Source: an uncultured Pseudomonadota bacterium
GTDB lineage: Bacteria; Pseudomonadota; Gammaproteobacteria; Burkholderiales; JALYOK01
Assembly: GCA_902826775.1 (NCBI GenBank)
Contig: CADEHE010000008.1
Coordinates: 1-64,000 of the forward strand
Direction: 5' to 3'
DNA: 64,000 nucleotides
A program made the position numbers and the translations under genes. Below are positions 41,922 to 50,699 of this stretch, one piece after another; the first letter of the stretch is position 1, and each line of letters starts with the position of its first letter. The notes under the pieces were generated by a model that worked only from the letters and a program-made list of their open reading frames with translations, had not been told where the DNA came from and made no database searches.

Positions 41922-43703
41922 ATGATGAGTATATCGGTAAATATGTCTTTAAATATTGGCGATGCAGGTGTACTGCTATTTGTATGCTTGTCTTGCTGCC
42001 CGCAATTTGCCCTGGCGCAGCATACGCCGGCGCAAGCCGCGGCGTTACGCGAGACTGCGGCCCAGCGCCTTGAGTGGCGCGCGCAGGACACACCGGAGGG
42101 CCCCATGCGACGCGTGCAACTACTCGCCATCAACGATTTTCACGGCGCGCTCGCCGAGGGTATGCGCGTCGGCGCGCGCCCGGTCGGCGGCGCGGCGGTG
42201 CTGGCGGCTTATTTGCGTGCCGAGCAGCGCGGCTGGGAAACCGCCACCCTCATTGCGCACGCCGGCGATCACGTGGGCGCGTCGCCCGCGGTTTCCGCGC
42301 TGCTGCAGGACGAGCCCGCCATCACTTTCTTTAACCAACTTGGCAACGCGCACTGCTCTCAGCGCGAAGCTTGGCATCGGCGCTGCAATGTCGTCGGCAC
42401 GCTCGGCAATCATGAATTCGACGAAGGCCGCGTCGAGTTACTGCGGCTGATTCACGGCGGCACGCATGATCGCGGTCCCTATCTTGAACAACCCTACGCA
42501 GGGGCGAATTTCGCGCACATCAGCGCCAATGTGATTGACGCCGCAACGGGCGAGCATTTGGTGCCGCCTTACACGGTCAAGGAAATCGCGGGCACGCGCA
42601 TCGGCTTCATCGGTGCGCTGCTGCGCCAGACGCCGTCTATCGTCCCGGCACCGGCGATCGCGGGCTTGAAGTTCTTGAACGAAGCGCACGCCATCAACGC
42701 GCAAGTTAGCGCCCTCAAACAGCAGGGCGTGCGCGCAATCGTGGTGTTGCTGCACCAAGGCGGCTATCAAAAGCTCGCGCCTGATGCAGACACGGCGGGC
42801 GCGCCGCTGGTCGAAGGGGCGGACATCAACGAAATCATCCGACAGTTGGACGACGAAGTTGATGTGATTGTTTCCGGCCATAGCCATGGTTACACCAACG
42901 CGCGCGTGGCCAACGCCAACGGCAAGCGCATGTTGGTGACGCAGGCGTTTTTCTCCGGCTCTGCTTACGGCGATATTGAGTTGGAGATCGATGAACGTAG
43001 CGGCGACGTGGTGGCGACATCTTCCGCGATCATCACTACTTACGCCGACGCCGGGCCCGGCTTGCAGCCGGATGCAGGGGCTGCCGCGCTGGTGGCGCGC
43101 GCGCAGCGCCATGTCGATGCCATCGTCAAGCAAGTCATCGCCGAGGCTGCGGAAGACATTCCCAACACGGTTGGCGAGAACGGCGAGTCGCCGATGGGCC
43201 AACTGATTGCCGACGCGCAACGCGCCGCGCTTGGTGCAGACATTGCATTGATGAACCCGGGCGGCGTTCGCTGGGGATTGAGCGCGGGCAAGATCACTTG
43301 GGGCGATGTTTTCGCGGTTCACCCGTTTGGCAACCGCGTCATGCGCGTGGAACTGAGCGGCGCTGCCTTGCTCGCACTGCTCAATCAGCAATGGTTCGGT
43401 GCCTTCCCGGGGCGGCTGCTCGCCGTTTCTGGGCTAACCTACGCCTGGGACGCAAATCGCGCGGCTGGTCAGCGCGTGGTCGAGGTTGAGGTCGGCGGCG
43501 ATGGGCTCGACTTATCGCGCACTTACACCGTTGCTGTGAACGATTTTATGTTGAGCGGTGGGGATGGCTTCGTTCAACTGAAGCAAGCGGCGAATCCGGT
43601 TGCCGGTCCGCTCGATCGTGACGCCTTGATCGCCTACTTGCGCGCATTGCCGCAGCCGGTTCGCCTGATCCGCCAGAGCCGAGTCCAGAAGTTCAACCAA
43701 TAG
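41922..43703 (+). CDS. Bifunctional metallophosphatase/5'-nucleotidase
   Basis: A periplasmic UshA/YfkN-type 5'-nucleotidase of 593 residues. After a signal segment (LLFVCLSCCPQFALAQ) come metallophosphoesterase motifs AINDFHG, HAGDHVGASP, GNHEFDEG and SGHSHGYTN, then the C-terminal nucleotide-binding domain with MNPGGVRWGL and the substrate-stacking region NDFMLSGGDGF. It releases phosphate from extracellular nucleotides. The first 35 bases are AT-rich and three nearby ATG codons (41922, 41925, 41943) could serve as start. Confidence 0.92.
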   Translation: MMSISVNMSLNIGDAGVLLFVCLSCCPQFALAQHTPAQAAALRETAAQRLEWRAQDTPEGPMRRVQLLAINDFHGALAEGMRVGARPVGGAAVLAAYLRAEQRGWETATLIAHAGDHVGASPAVSALLQDEPAITFFNQLGNAHCSQREAWHRRCNVVGTLGNHEFDEGRVELLRLIHGGTHDRGPYLEQPYAGANFAHISANVIDAATGEHLVPPYTVKEIAGTRIGFIGALLRQTPSIVPAPAIAGLKFLNEAHAINAQVSALKQQGVRAIVVLLHQGGYQKLAPDADTAGAPLVEGADINEIIRQLDDEVDVIVSGHSHGYTNARVANANGKRMLVTQAFFSGSAYGDIELEIDERSGDVVATSSAIITTYADAGPGLQPDAGAAALVARAQRHVDAIVKQVIAEAAEDIPNTVGENGESPMGQLIADAQRAALGADIALMNPGGVRWGLSAGKITWGDVFAVHPFGNRVMRVELSGAALLALLNQQWFGAFPGRLLAVSGLTYAWDANRAAGQRVVEVEVGGDGLDLSRTYTVAVNDFMLSGGDGFVQLKQAANPVAGPLDRDALIAYLRALPQPVRLIRQSRVQKFNQ

Positions 43704-43780
43704 GTTGACTTATTGTGGTTGTGGATGACGGGAGTTGAAGACTCGCGGATTGCTAGCCGCTCGACGCGTGGCGATACCCG

Positions 43781-45256
43781 CTATCGAAAGAAGATCTTCC
43801 ACAACAGCACTTTGCCGTCGTGGCCGCCTGAGGCGATAAAAGTGCCGTCATCGTCGAAAGTTACAGCTTCGATATAGTCATCGTGACGTGTCAGTGCGTC
43901 GCCGATTTGTTTGCGTCGCGCGATGTCCCACAATGTCACCGTGCGATCGTGGCCGGCAACGGCCAGCAACAAACCGTTCGGACTAAAGGCGATGGCATTG
44001 ACTTGCTCGCCCGGCAGAATCGGGCTAAGCGCTTGCCTCGTTGCTGCGTCCCAGAATCGCACGCCGTCCTGGCCGGCGCTGGCGAGCAGTTTGCCGTCGG
44101 GACTATAGGCGAGGTCATAGACGACGGCCGAGTCGGCTTCGAACGGCGCAGTCAGCGCCTGGCCATCGGCGGCATTCCACAACGCGATGGATTTTCCACT
44201 GCCGGAGGCGAGCGTGTTTCCATCCGGGCTGAACGCCACGCAATATGCTGCGCCTTGTCCGCCTTCCAGAATATGGAGAAGGCGCAAATCGGCGGCGCTC
44301 CATAGTTTGACTTTGCCGCCGTCGCGGCTGCTGGCCGTCGCAAGAAGTTTGCTGCCGGCATCGAACGCGATGTCGTTGATCGCGGCGTCATGGCCCTCGG
44401 CTTCGTGCAGCGGTTCACGCTTGGACGCATCCCAAAGCAGCAAGCGCCCATCGAAGCTGCCGGACGCAAACATCTTACCGTCCGGCGCGTACGCGAATGC
44501 CATCACCGATTCGCCTTGCTGCGGCAGCGTCGCGGCCGGGGAGCGTGTTGCAAGATTCCACAGCACGATGTTCCCGTCCAGTCCGGCGGATGCCATCAAA
44601 GCGCCTTCGGGTCGCGCTCCCACCGGATCGAAGGCGACCTTGCTCACGCCCCCCGCGTGGGTAGCCAGTGCCTCGACAAAGCGCGCACCCGCATACGCAG
44701 TTTGGCTTGCTGCATCTTTATCCGTACCCGGATGTCGAGCGAACCACAGTATTCCAGCACCGAGCGCGACGACCGCCAGCGCGGCGGCTACCCATTGCCA
44801 GCGCGCCCGCTTGCGCTCGGAACCCGCTTGAGATTGTGGCTGGGGCGGCGCAGGCGGCTGCGCTTTGCCCGCCAAGACATCGGCAATGCGTGCTGCGAGT
44901 TGCTCAAAACCGGTGTGGGGTGTGTTCGGCTGCCAGTCGGTCAGATCGGCTGCCTGCAGCAGACCGAAACCCAGCGGAATTTCGGTTGCCTCGATCATAG
45001 CGGGAACCAGGAGGCCGCGATCGCGCTCTTTCACCGCTTCTTCGTACACCCAGTTCGATTTTGCCGATTGCGGCGACCACAGCACTAAGACGCACTTGGC
45101 GCGAGTGATTTCCGCCGTGATAGCTTGGTTGTATGGCTCACCAACTTCGATGTCGCGATCCCACCAGATATCCCAGCCGCGCTGTTCGAACGCATCGGCA
45201 ATCGGTCTGACGCGCTCGCGGTCGTGGCTAGAGTAGCTGATGAATATGTCGGCCAT
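43781..45256 (-). CDS. TIR domain, transmembrane helix and WD40 propeller protein
   Basis: A 491-residue protein in three parts. Residues 1-130 form a TIR domain starting DIFISYSSHDRE with the WVYEEAV motif; E73 aligns with the catalytic Glu of SARM1-type NAD hydrolases. A Pro-rich linker leads to one transmembrane helix (about 153-172). Residues about 195-490 contain seven WD40 repeats (units ending in LLLWD, VKLWS, IALWN, VTLWD and similar), enough for a full propeller. The TIR would face the cytoplasm and the propeller the periplasm if it is a simple type III or II protein; topology is inferred. It may be a defence or signalling NADase. No partner gene is adjacent. Confidence 0.87.
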   Translation of the reverse strand: MADIFISYSSHDRERVRPIADAFEQRGWDIWWDRDIEVGEPYNQAITAEITRAKCVLVLWSPQSAKSNWVYEEAVKERDRGLLVPAMIEATEIPLGFGLLQAADLTDWQPNTPHTGFEQLAARIADVLAGKAQPPAPPQPQSQAGSERKRARWQWVAAALAVVALGAGILWFARHPGTDKDAASQTAYAGARFVEALATHAGGVSKVAFDPVGARPEGALMASAGLDGNIVLWNLATRSPAATLPQQGESVMAFAYAPDGKMFASGSFDGRLLLWDASKREPLHEAEGHDAAINDIAFDAGSKLLATASSRDGGKVKLWSAADLRLLHILEGGQGAAYCVAFSPDGNTLASGSGKSIALWNAADGQALTAPFEADSAVVYDLAYSPDGKLLASAGQDGVRFWDAATRQALSPILPGEQVNAIAFSPNGLLLAVAGHDRTVTLWDIARRKQIGDALTRHDDYIEAVTFDDDGTFIASGGHDGKVLLWKIFFR

Positions 45257-45309
45257 CGGTCAGAGCTGTGCTGCCTTCGGACTGGTGAACTAACTCTATT
45301 TCAAAAACA

Positions 45310-46215
45310 TCACGCTTTGTTCGCATCTGCGCGATCGACAAACGCGCTGATCAAGCCCTCCGGCGCTTCGATGATGTGCTCCGGCCCGGGGAAACCTCCG
45401 GACTGAACATCCCCGATGAAGTCCTTGAATCCGGCGATTCGCTCCGCTTGCATCGCTTCGCGCATCTTGTACAAACTGCGATACTGCTTCGAATGGCGCG
45501 GATAGGGCGGCCGGTTATTACCGAGAATATCCTCGGCGAACAAGAACTGAATATCGCCGCCGCTTCCTGCGCCGATAGAAGAGGTGAGCAGCGTGGTACG
45601 TTTGGTAATCTCCGCCAACAGCGCTGCAGGAATGACTTCGACTTCGACCGCCCAGGCGCCCGCTTGCTCCAGGCGCTTGATCTCCTGGTAGATCCAAAGC
45701 GCTTCGTCGAGCGTCTTGCCCACCGCGCGCAAGCCCCCGGTCCAAGTGCTCTTTCTGGGAATCAAACCGGCGTGGCCTTGCACCGGCACGCCCGCTTCGG
45801 CGGCTGCGCTGATAAAGCGCGGCGACCACTGGCACATAACCGCATCAGCGCCGAGTTCCATCGCGGTGTAAGCCAGGCGCACCGCCTCGGCCTCCGTCGC
45901 CGCAGCAACGAGGGGCACCGAGAATGACATGAACGTGTGCGGCGCAGCTTTGCGAATCTCCGCAGCAAGCTCAGGGCGCTTCGGATCGAAGCGGACCTTC
46001 ATGGTGTCGATGCCGGCTTCTTCAGCGGCCGCGGCTTCTTCCGGCGAGAACGGCAGCGTCTCCACCAGGACTCGCTTGCCTTTGAGCTCGCGCAAATCCT
46101 TCACCGTGTGGTTGCGCGTGCCGTATGCACCGCCGAGCGTCATGATGCGTTTTAGTCCGCGCTTGCCTGCGTCGCGCGGCGGAATACCGCCGTCTCCAGT
46201 TGCGTGGCTTGCCAT
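45310..46215 (-). CDS. Divergent PanB-family (ketopantoate hydroxymethyltransferase-like) protein
   Basis: A 301-residue TIM-barrel protein resembling 3-methyl-2-oxobutanoate hydroxymethyltransferase: VPVQGHAGLIPR matches the PanB VxGHxGLTPQ segment, and LTSSIGAGSGGDIQFLFAEDILG matches IGIGAGxxxDGQILV. The metal-binding VGDS motif of true PanB is replaced by MKVRF here, so the classical reaction is doubtful. The ATG at 46215 has an AGGAGA ribosome-binding site. A PPOX-family gene lies upstream on the same strand, separated by about 115 bases. No panC is nearby. Confidence 0.72.
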   Translation of the reverse strand: MASHATGDGGIPPRDAGKRGLKRIMTLGGAYGTRNHTVKDLRELKGKRVLVETLPFSPEEAAAAEEAGIDTMKVRFDPKRPELAAEIRKAAPHTFMSFSVPLVAAATEAEAVRLAYTAMELGADAVMCQWSPRFISAAAEAGVPVQGHAGLIPRKSTWTGGLRAVGKTLDEALWIYQEIKRLEQAGAWAVEVEVIPAALLAEITKRTTLLTSSIGAGSGGDIQFLFAEDILGNNRPPYPRHSKQYRSLYKMREAMQAERIAGFKDFIGDVQSGGFPGPEHIIEAPEGLISAFVDRADANKA

Positions 46216-46331
46216 GGGCAGAATTCTCCTAGAGAAGTCCAGGTGCAAACGGACGTGTGGGTCAGTACGCGGAAAGGCGTCGAGGCTTGCGCAGCGCCCG
46301 GCCGCGTGCGGGGCGCTGCGTTGCCTACGAT

Positions 46332-46994
46332 TTAAGCTTCGGGATCGCCGGCGATGACTTTTCCGAACCACTCCTCGATGGTCACCACGCCACCTGCCTT
46401 GGCTGCTTTGCCTTGATCTTGCTTGGGCAAATCGTCTTGGATGATGTCAATGCGCTTCCAGCCGGCGAGCGGCGTTTCGCATTGCGCGCGCGGCACGTAG
46501 TGCGAGGCTTTGACCTTTTGCATGCGGTGCACGTAACGCGGGCAGTTTGGGAAGATCGCGCTTACCGTTACGCGCGCGATCATCTGCGCTTCGACGTAGT
46601 CTTTCATGAGCGGATCGGTGGCGCTGAGTTTCGCCACGCCTTGCACACGCACGCGATGCGGCTTTTCGAAGTCCATGAACAGCATGCCGACCTTGCCGTT
46701 GCCGTTGATGTTGCCGGCCGAATAGAACATGCCGTTGCCGTCGTAGAGCGGGAAGGCAATCGTCTTGTTGTCGATTACTTTGACGAAGCCCGGATCGCCG
46801 CCTTTGTACGAAACGGTCGGCTGTCCCTGCTCGTCGATACTGGTCAACCAGAACATGTCGCGGCTTTCGATGAAGCCTTTGTCCATGTCGCTGACTTCAG
46901 ACTGAATGACGATGGCCTCAATCTTGTCGGCCAAGCGCCGCGTGTCGTAGCGATCTTGCAAGGCGCGCTGTTGCGCGCCGTAGAGCTTGCTCAT
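46332..46994 (-). CDS. Pyridoxamine 5'-phosphate oxidase family (PPOX) flavoprotein
   Basis: A 220-residue split-barrel flavin-binding protein. Motifs include RDMFWLTSIDEQGQPTVSYKGG, the strand VGMLFMDF and HRVRVQGVAKL. It belongs to the broad PPOX-like group that uses FMN or F420 in diverse reductions; it is not PdxH, which has other conserved residues. The ATG at 46994 is preceded by AGGAGGAGC. It may be co-transcribed with the PanB-like gene. Confidence 0.83.
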   Translation of the reverse strand: MSKLYGAQQRALQDRYDTRRLADKIEAIVIQSEVSDMDKGFIESRDMFWLTSIDEQGQPTVSYKGGDPGFVKVIDNKTIAFPLYDGNGMFYSAGNINGNGKVGMLFMDFEKPHRVRVQGVAKLSATDPLMKDYVEAQMIARVTVSAIFPNCPRYVHRMQKVKASHYVPRAQCETPLAGWKRIDIIQDDLPKQDQGKAAKAGGVVTIEEWFGKVIAGDPEA

Positions 46995-47088
46995 GGGAAT
47001 GCTCCTCCTGGAATGGTTATGTGTACGGCAGATACGGCGAGCTATGCTACCAAACTCGCGGGCAGGGCGTTCCCAGAGGAGAAGACGG

Positions 47089-47118
47089 TTGCTGGCCTGG
47101 CGGTTCGGGCCGTACAAT
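47089..47118 (+). promoter_or_regulatory. Promoter of tRNA-Gly
   Basis: TTGCTG (47089-47094), an 18-base spacer and TACAAT (47113-47118) fit a sigma-70 promoter; the tRNA begins 10 bases after the -10 hexamer, which suits a short leader. Confidence 0.55.
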
Positions 47119-47127
47119 TGCACGCAT

Positions 47128-47201
47128 GCGGGTGTAGTTCAATGGTAGAACGAAAGCTTCCCAAGCTTTAGACATGGGTTCGATTCCCATTACCCGCTCC
47201 A
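47128..47201 (+). tRNA. tRNA-Gly (anticodon CCC)
   Basis: A full cloverleaf can be drawn. The acceptor stem GCGGGTG pairs with TACCCGC (one G-T). The D arm is GTTC-AATGGTA-GAAC. The anticodon arm is AAAGC-TTCCCAA-GCTTT with CCC in the loop centre. The T arm is ATGGG-TTCGATT-CCCAT. The discriminator base is T and the CCA end is encoded. It reads GGG glycine codons. Confidence 0.96.
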
Positions 47202-47322
47202 CGGCCGACTGCCTGCTGGCGTGATCAGTGGTGTCGGACCGCTCTCCAGTAAGATTTCACAACCCTAGATTTTCGTCGCGAATCTCAGTGAGTTCCAAGA
47301 ACGCATCCAGTAGGCACGTCCC

Positions 47323-49470
47323 GTGGCGCTAACGTTGCGCGGCAAGCGCTGGCGAGGCGTTTGGCGATCTGCGGTTTGGGTTGCGCTGGTATTGCTGTTG
47401 TTGGTGGTAGTTGCGGTGGCCTACGTGAGATGGGTGTTCGATCCAAACAGTCTGAAACCGCAGATCGCACGATGGGTGCAAGCAAACTACCAACGGCAAT
47501 TAACCGTCACCGGCGACGTTGAGTTGAAGTGGTGGCCGCGCGCCCACCTGGCGCTGAGCGGTGTGGCGCTATCGGAGCCAAACAGCACTGTGGCATTCGC
47601 ATCGTTGCGGCGCGGCTTGTTGACGCTGCGGCTGGCGCCTTTGCTGCGCAAGCAAGTCGTCGTGGAGGCATTGACTTTGGAAGGTTTGTCGCTGCAGGTG
47701 CAACGCGCGGCCGACGGGCGCTGGAGCATCGAAGATCTGTTGCGCAGCGAAGGCGAGTCAAGTCTGCAGATTGATATCGCCGCGCTGGTGCTGCGCGAGG
47801 CCAAGGTGACAGTGCGCGATGTGGTGAGCGGTAGGCGTTGGCATGCCGGCAATGTGCAGTTGACCGCCGGCCCGCTTGCGCTCGCTAAGCCGGGCGAGTT
47901 AAGCGCAGGGTTTGAACTGGCTGAAGAGGCTGCGAGCGTGCGCGGCAAAGTCTCGCTTGCGGCCAGGTTTTTGGTGCGTGCGCAACCCTTCGCGCTTGAG
48001 GTGAACCGAATCGATGCGCGTGTCAGCGGGCAAGCGGCTGATATCGCGATTGAGCACGCTCAGATCGGCATGGATGCCGCGCAGTTGACTGGCGGGCGTT
48101 GGGTGTTGCGCGAGGTGAGTGTGAGCGCGCGCGGGACACGCGCAGCCGAACGCCTAGCGTTGGACTTGGCGTCGCCGCAAGCAACCTATGCGGCAGAGCG
48201 TTGGGGTGCGACTGGCGTGCGCGCGCATCTGACACGCGAGCTCGCGCAGGTGAAGGGGCAGATTCTAACCAAGCAAGATCTCGATTTGAGCTTGGCTACG
48301 CTGCAGGGCAGCGCCGAGGAAGTCACCGCACCGGCGAGCAAGCTCAAGTTCGCGCTGCAGGACGCAATTGGCCACTGGAGCGGACATCTGCTCGGTGCAG
48401 CGACCTATCGAGTGCAAGAAAGGGATTGGCGCTTGACCAAGGCGGAACTCGACGCCACTTGGCGGCGCGACGCACAGATGCGGCTGCGGTTGTCCGGCAG
48501 CGGCGAGATCAGCGCGCTGCCGATACAAGGCGTCTGGCGTGCGGAAGATTTTGCGGTCAACTTGACCGGCGCGCTGCCGGTCGGGCAAATCGAAGCGCGC
48601 GCGCGCGCTTCCGCCCATGCCGATGTGCCCGCGCAAAGTTTCTCGGTGTCACTGGCGGGGCTGCAGCTAGCGTTGCGCAAGCAAACTTTGTTGTTGGAGG
48701 CTAAGAGTAGCGCCCCGGTTAGCGTGAGACTGGTGAACGACTCTCTGGTCGGCACGGTGACCGCGTTGCCGCTACGTTTGAGCGACACAGACTTGGATGT
48801 GAGCGGTACGCTGGAAGCCGCCGTCAGCGGGACGCCTTCACGCGCAAATTTCGCGCTGCAGCCGCTTACACTGAATCTTGCCGGCAAATTTGCTGGCGAT
48901 CGCGTCAAGGCGGGCCTGCGTGGTGACGCCAGCATAGAGGCTGACGCCCAACAGCTGAGTATTTCAAAGCTACAGGTTCACGCGCAAATCGATCGCGCTT
49001 CTTCCAGCCAAACGCACGTACAAAACCTGGACTCGCACGGCACATTGTCGGCGCATTGGGGTAGGCAGCATATGCGCTATGAAACCACAGGTACTGCCGT
49101 AAGCATAAGATCCTTAGTTAGATCTAATCAAAGCAACAAAGGTTACCTCAGTGGAGTAGTTGATTTGGCTTGGGACAAGCAAACGGCAAGCTTCGCCGGC
49201 CGCGGAAAGTTTGATGCTAGTAACATCAAAGGCCGCGTGGCCTGGACGGGAGGCGCGGCGCAAGCCGCGTACGATTTCGATCTCGACGTCGATGCGCTTG
49301 ATTGGGATCGCTATGCGCCGAGCCCAGCGCGCGCTGGCGCCGCGCCCAAGCAGGCGCAGCAGCTCGATCTCGACCAATTGCGCAAGCTGCGCATCAAAGG
49401 CGTGGCACGCATCGGCATATTGAAAGCGCGCGGTGTGAGCGCGAGGAATGTAACGCTCGACCTGCAATGA
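47323..49470 (+). CDS. AsmA family protein
   Basis: A 715-residue envelope protein with one N-terminal transmembrane helix (about residues 17-36) and a long periplasmic beta-rich region typical of AsmA/TamB-like lipid-transfer or assembly proteins: FDPNSLKPQIARWVQANY at the start, followed by repeating strands. It is probably involved in outer-membrane phospholipid or protein homeostasis. The GTG at 47323 was chosen because it directly precedes the basic segment before the helix. It stands alone between the tRNA and a convergent sensor gene. Confidence 0.86.
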   Translation: MALTLRGKRWRGVWRSAVWVALVLLLLVVVAVAYVRWVFDPNSLKPQIARWVQANYQRQLTVTGDVELKWWPRAHLALSGVALSEPNSTVAFASLRRGLLTLRLAPLLRKQVVVEALTLEGLSLQVQRAADGRWSIEDLLRSEGESSLQIDIAALVLREAKVTVRDVVSGRRWHAGNVQLTAGPLALAKPGELSAGFELAEEAASVRGKVSLAARFLVRAQPFALEVNRIDARVSGQAADIAIEHAQIGMDAAQLTGGRWVLREVSVSARGTRAAERLALDLASPQATYAAERWGATGVRAHLTRELAQVKGQILTKQDLDLSLATLQGSAEEVTAPASKLKFALQDAIGHWSGHLLGAATYRVQERDWRLTKAELDATWRRDAQMRLRLSGSGEISALPIQGVWRAEDFAVNLTGALPVGQIEARARASAHADVPAQSFSVSLAGLQLALRKQTLLLEAKSSAPVSVRLVNDSLVGTVTALPLRLSDTDLDVSGTLEAAVSGTPSRANFALQPLTLNLAGKFAGDRVKAGLRGDASIEADAQQLSISKLQVHAQIDRASSSQTHVQNLDSHGTLSAHWGRQHMRYETTGTAVSIRSLVRSNQSNKGYLSGVVDLAWDKQTASFAGRGKFDASNIKGRVAWTGGAAQAAYDFDLDVDALDWDRYAPSPARAGAAPKQAQQLDLDQLRKLRIKGVARIGILKARGVSARNVTLDLQ

Positions 49471-49478
49471 GATGGTGT

Positions 49479-50636
49479 TTAAGCTGCTCGAGCGTGAGCG
49501 CCCAGCAATGCACGCCGCTCCAGTTCCACACTGGCGCGCTCGGCGAATAGCCTGAAGATGGCCAGGTGCGGTGTGCGCTCCGGCATCGGTTTGTTGTCCG
49601 TGCAGGCGATATGGCCGATCACGGTGCCGGCGCTGTCGCGGACCGGAATGCCGAGGTATGCAGTGCGATCGAACGGTTTCTCTAGCGGCCACTGCTCCTC
49701 CAAGCCTTTTGAGCAGTAGCAAGTGCGCCCTTCCACTTGCGGGTTTTTGCACGGCGTGCCTTCGAGTTCGTACTCGACGTTCGGCAGAAAATTGCCGTCG
49801 CACCACCACGCCAGCATGCGTGCCTTGGTGGGCGGTTGATCGCACGGTTCGCATACGAACGCTTCGCGCACGCCCATCACTTGCGCAAAGCTGCGCGCGA
49901 TGATGCGGAAGCACGCTTCCCCGCGCGCCGTGGCAAGTGCATCGGCCACTTCCAAGAGCATCTGCTCCGCGGCGCGGCGCGCCGTTACGTCGCTATGCAA
50001 ACCGACCACGCGGTACGGTTTGCCCGTGGCGTGCCGAATAGCGGCACCGCGCGCGTGCACCCAATGCCAACTTTGGTCCTTGTGCAGCATGCGATGCTCG
50101 TTCTCGAAGCGTGGCGTGTGACCGGCCAAGTGATCTTCAATTTCCTGCAGCACACGCGCTTTGTCCTCCGGGTGGATACGGCTGCGCCACTCCTCGATTT
50201 CGCTGCCGATTTCGTCGTCGGCGTAGCCTAACAGGCTTTTCCACAACGGCGAAAAATAAGCTTTGCCGGTGGGCAGATCCCACTCCCACAAGCCATCGCT
50301 GGCGCCGCGCACCGCCAGACTGTAGCGTTCGTCGGCTTCGTGCAGCGCTTGTTCCGCCGCACGGCGTGCGCTGACCTCGTGTGCCAGCTTCACTTGCGTC
50401 GCGTCAAGCTCGCTTCGAAGTTGTTGGACGCCGGGCTGAACGCTGGTGCTCGCGGCTGTTGCGCCGGGTTCCTGCGCACGCTGCCGCTGCCGGAGGGCTT
50501 GGAACAGGGCAATGGCCACCATCGCGAGCGCGCTCCAAACCAGGGCGGCATCGATGTGCGGCTGCCCTAAATACAGAGCATGAAGCAGCAGCAGTGCAGC
50601 GGCGAGGATAAGCGGGACTTTCAGTCGTAGTAGCAT
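49479..50636 (-). CDS. PAS and GAF domain sensor protein without output domain
   Basis: A 385-residue membrane protein. Two N-terminal hydrophobic helices (residues 5-20 and 29-45) are followed by a coiled-coil linker, a PAS fold (about 95-215, ending GLHSDVTARRAAEQ, a PAC motif) and a GAF domain (about 220-380) with three to four Cys (CEPCDQPP, TPCKNP, RTCYC). No kinase, GGDEF or phosphatase domain follows. The ATG at 50636 has a GGAG ribosome-binding site. It may signal through a partner, or it may be a truncated sensor. Confidence 0.82.
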   Translation of the reverse strand: MLLRLKVPLILAAALLLLHALYLGQPHIDAALVWSALAMVAIALFQALRQRQRAQEPGATAASTSVQPGVQQLRSELDATQVKLAHEVSARRAAEQALHEADERYSLAVRGASDGLWEWDLPTGKAYFSPLWKSLLGYADDEIGSEIEEWRSRIHPEDKARVLQEIEDHLAGHTPRFENEHRMLHKDQSWHWVHARGAAIRHATGKPYRVVGLHSDVTARRAAEQMLLEVADALATARGEACFRIIARSFAQVMGVREAFVCEPCDQPPTKARMLAWWCDGNFLPNVEYELEGTPCKNPQVEGRTCYCSKGLEEQWPLEKPFDRTAYLGIPVRDSAGTVIGHIACTDNKPMPERTPHLAIFRLFAERASVELERRALLGAHARAA

Positions 50637-50699
50637 GGCATTGCACTCCAACTGGTGGGTTTGTGCCGTTAGTTTACCCTTCGGCACCGCGCCTATAGG

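Noticed and set aside
42438-43391. 317-codon minus-strand frame opposite the 5'-nucleotidase
   Set aside because: The plus strand carries all metallophosphoesterase motifs, so this is a shadow.
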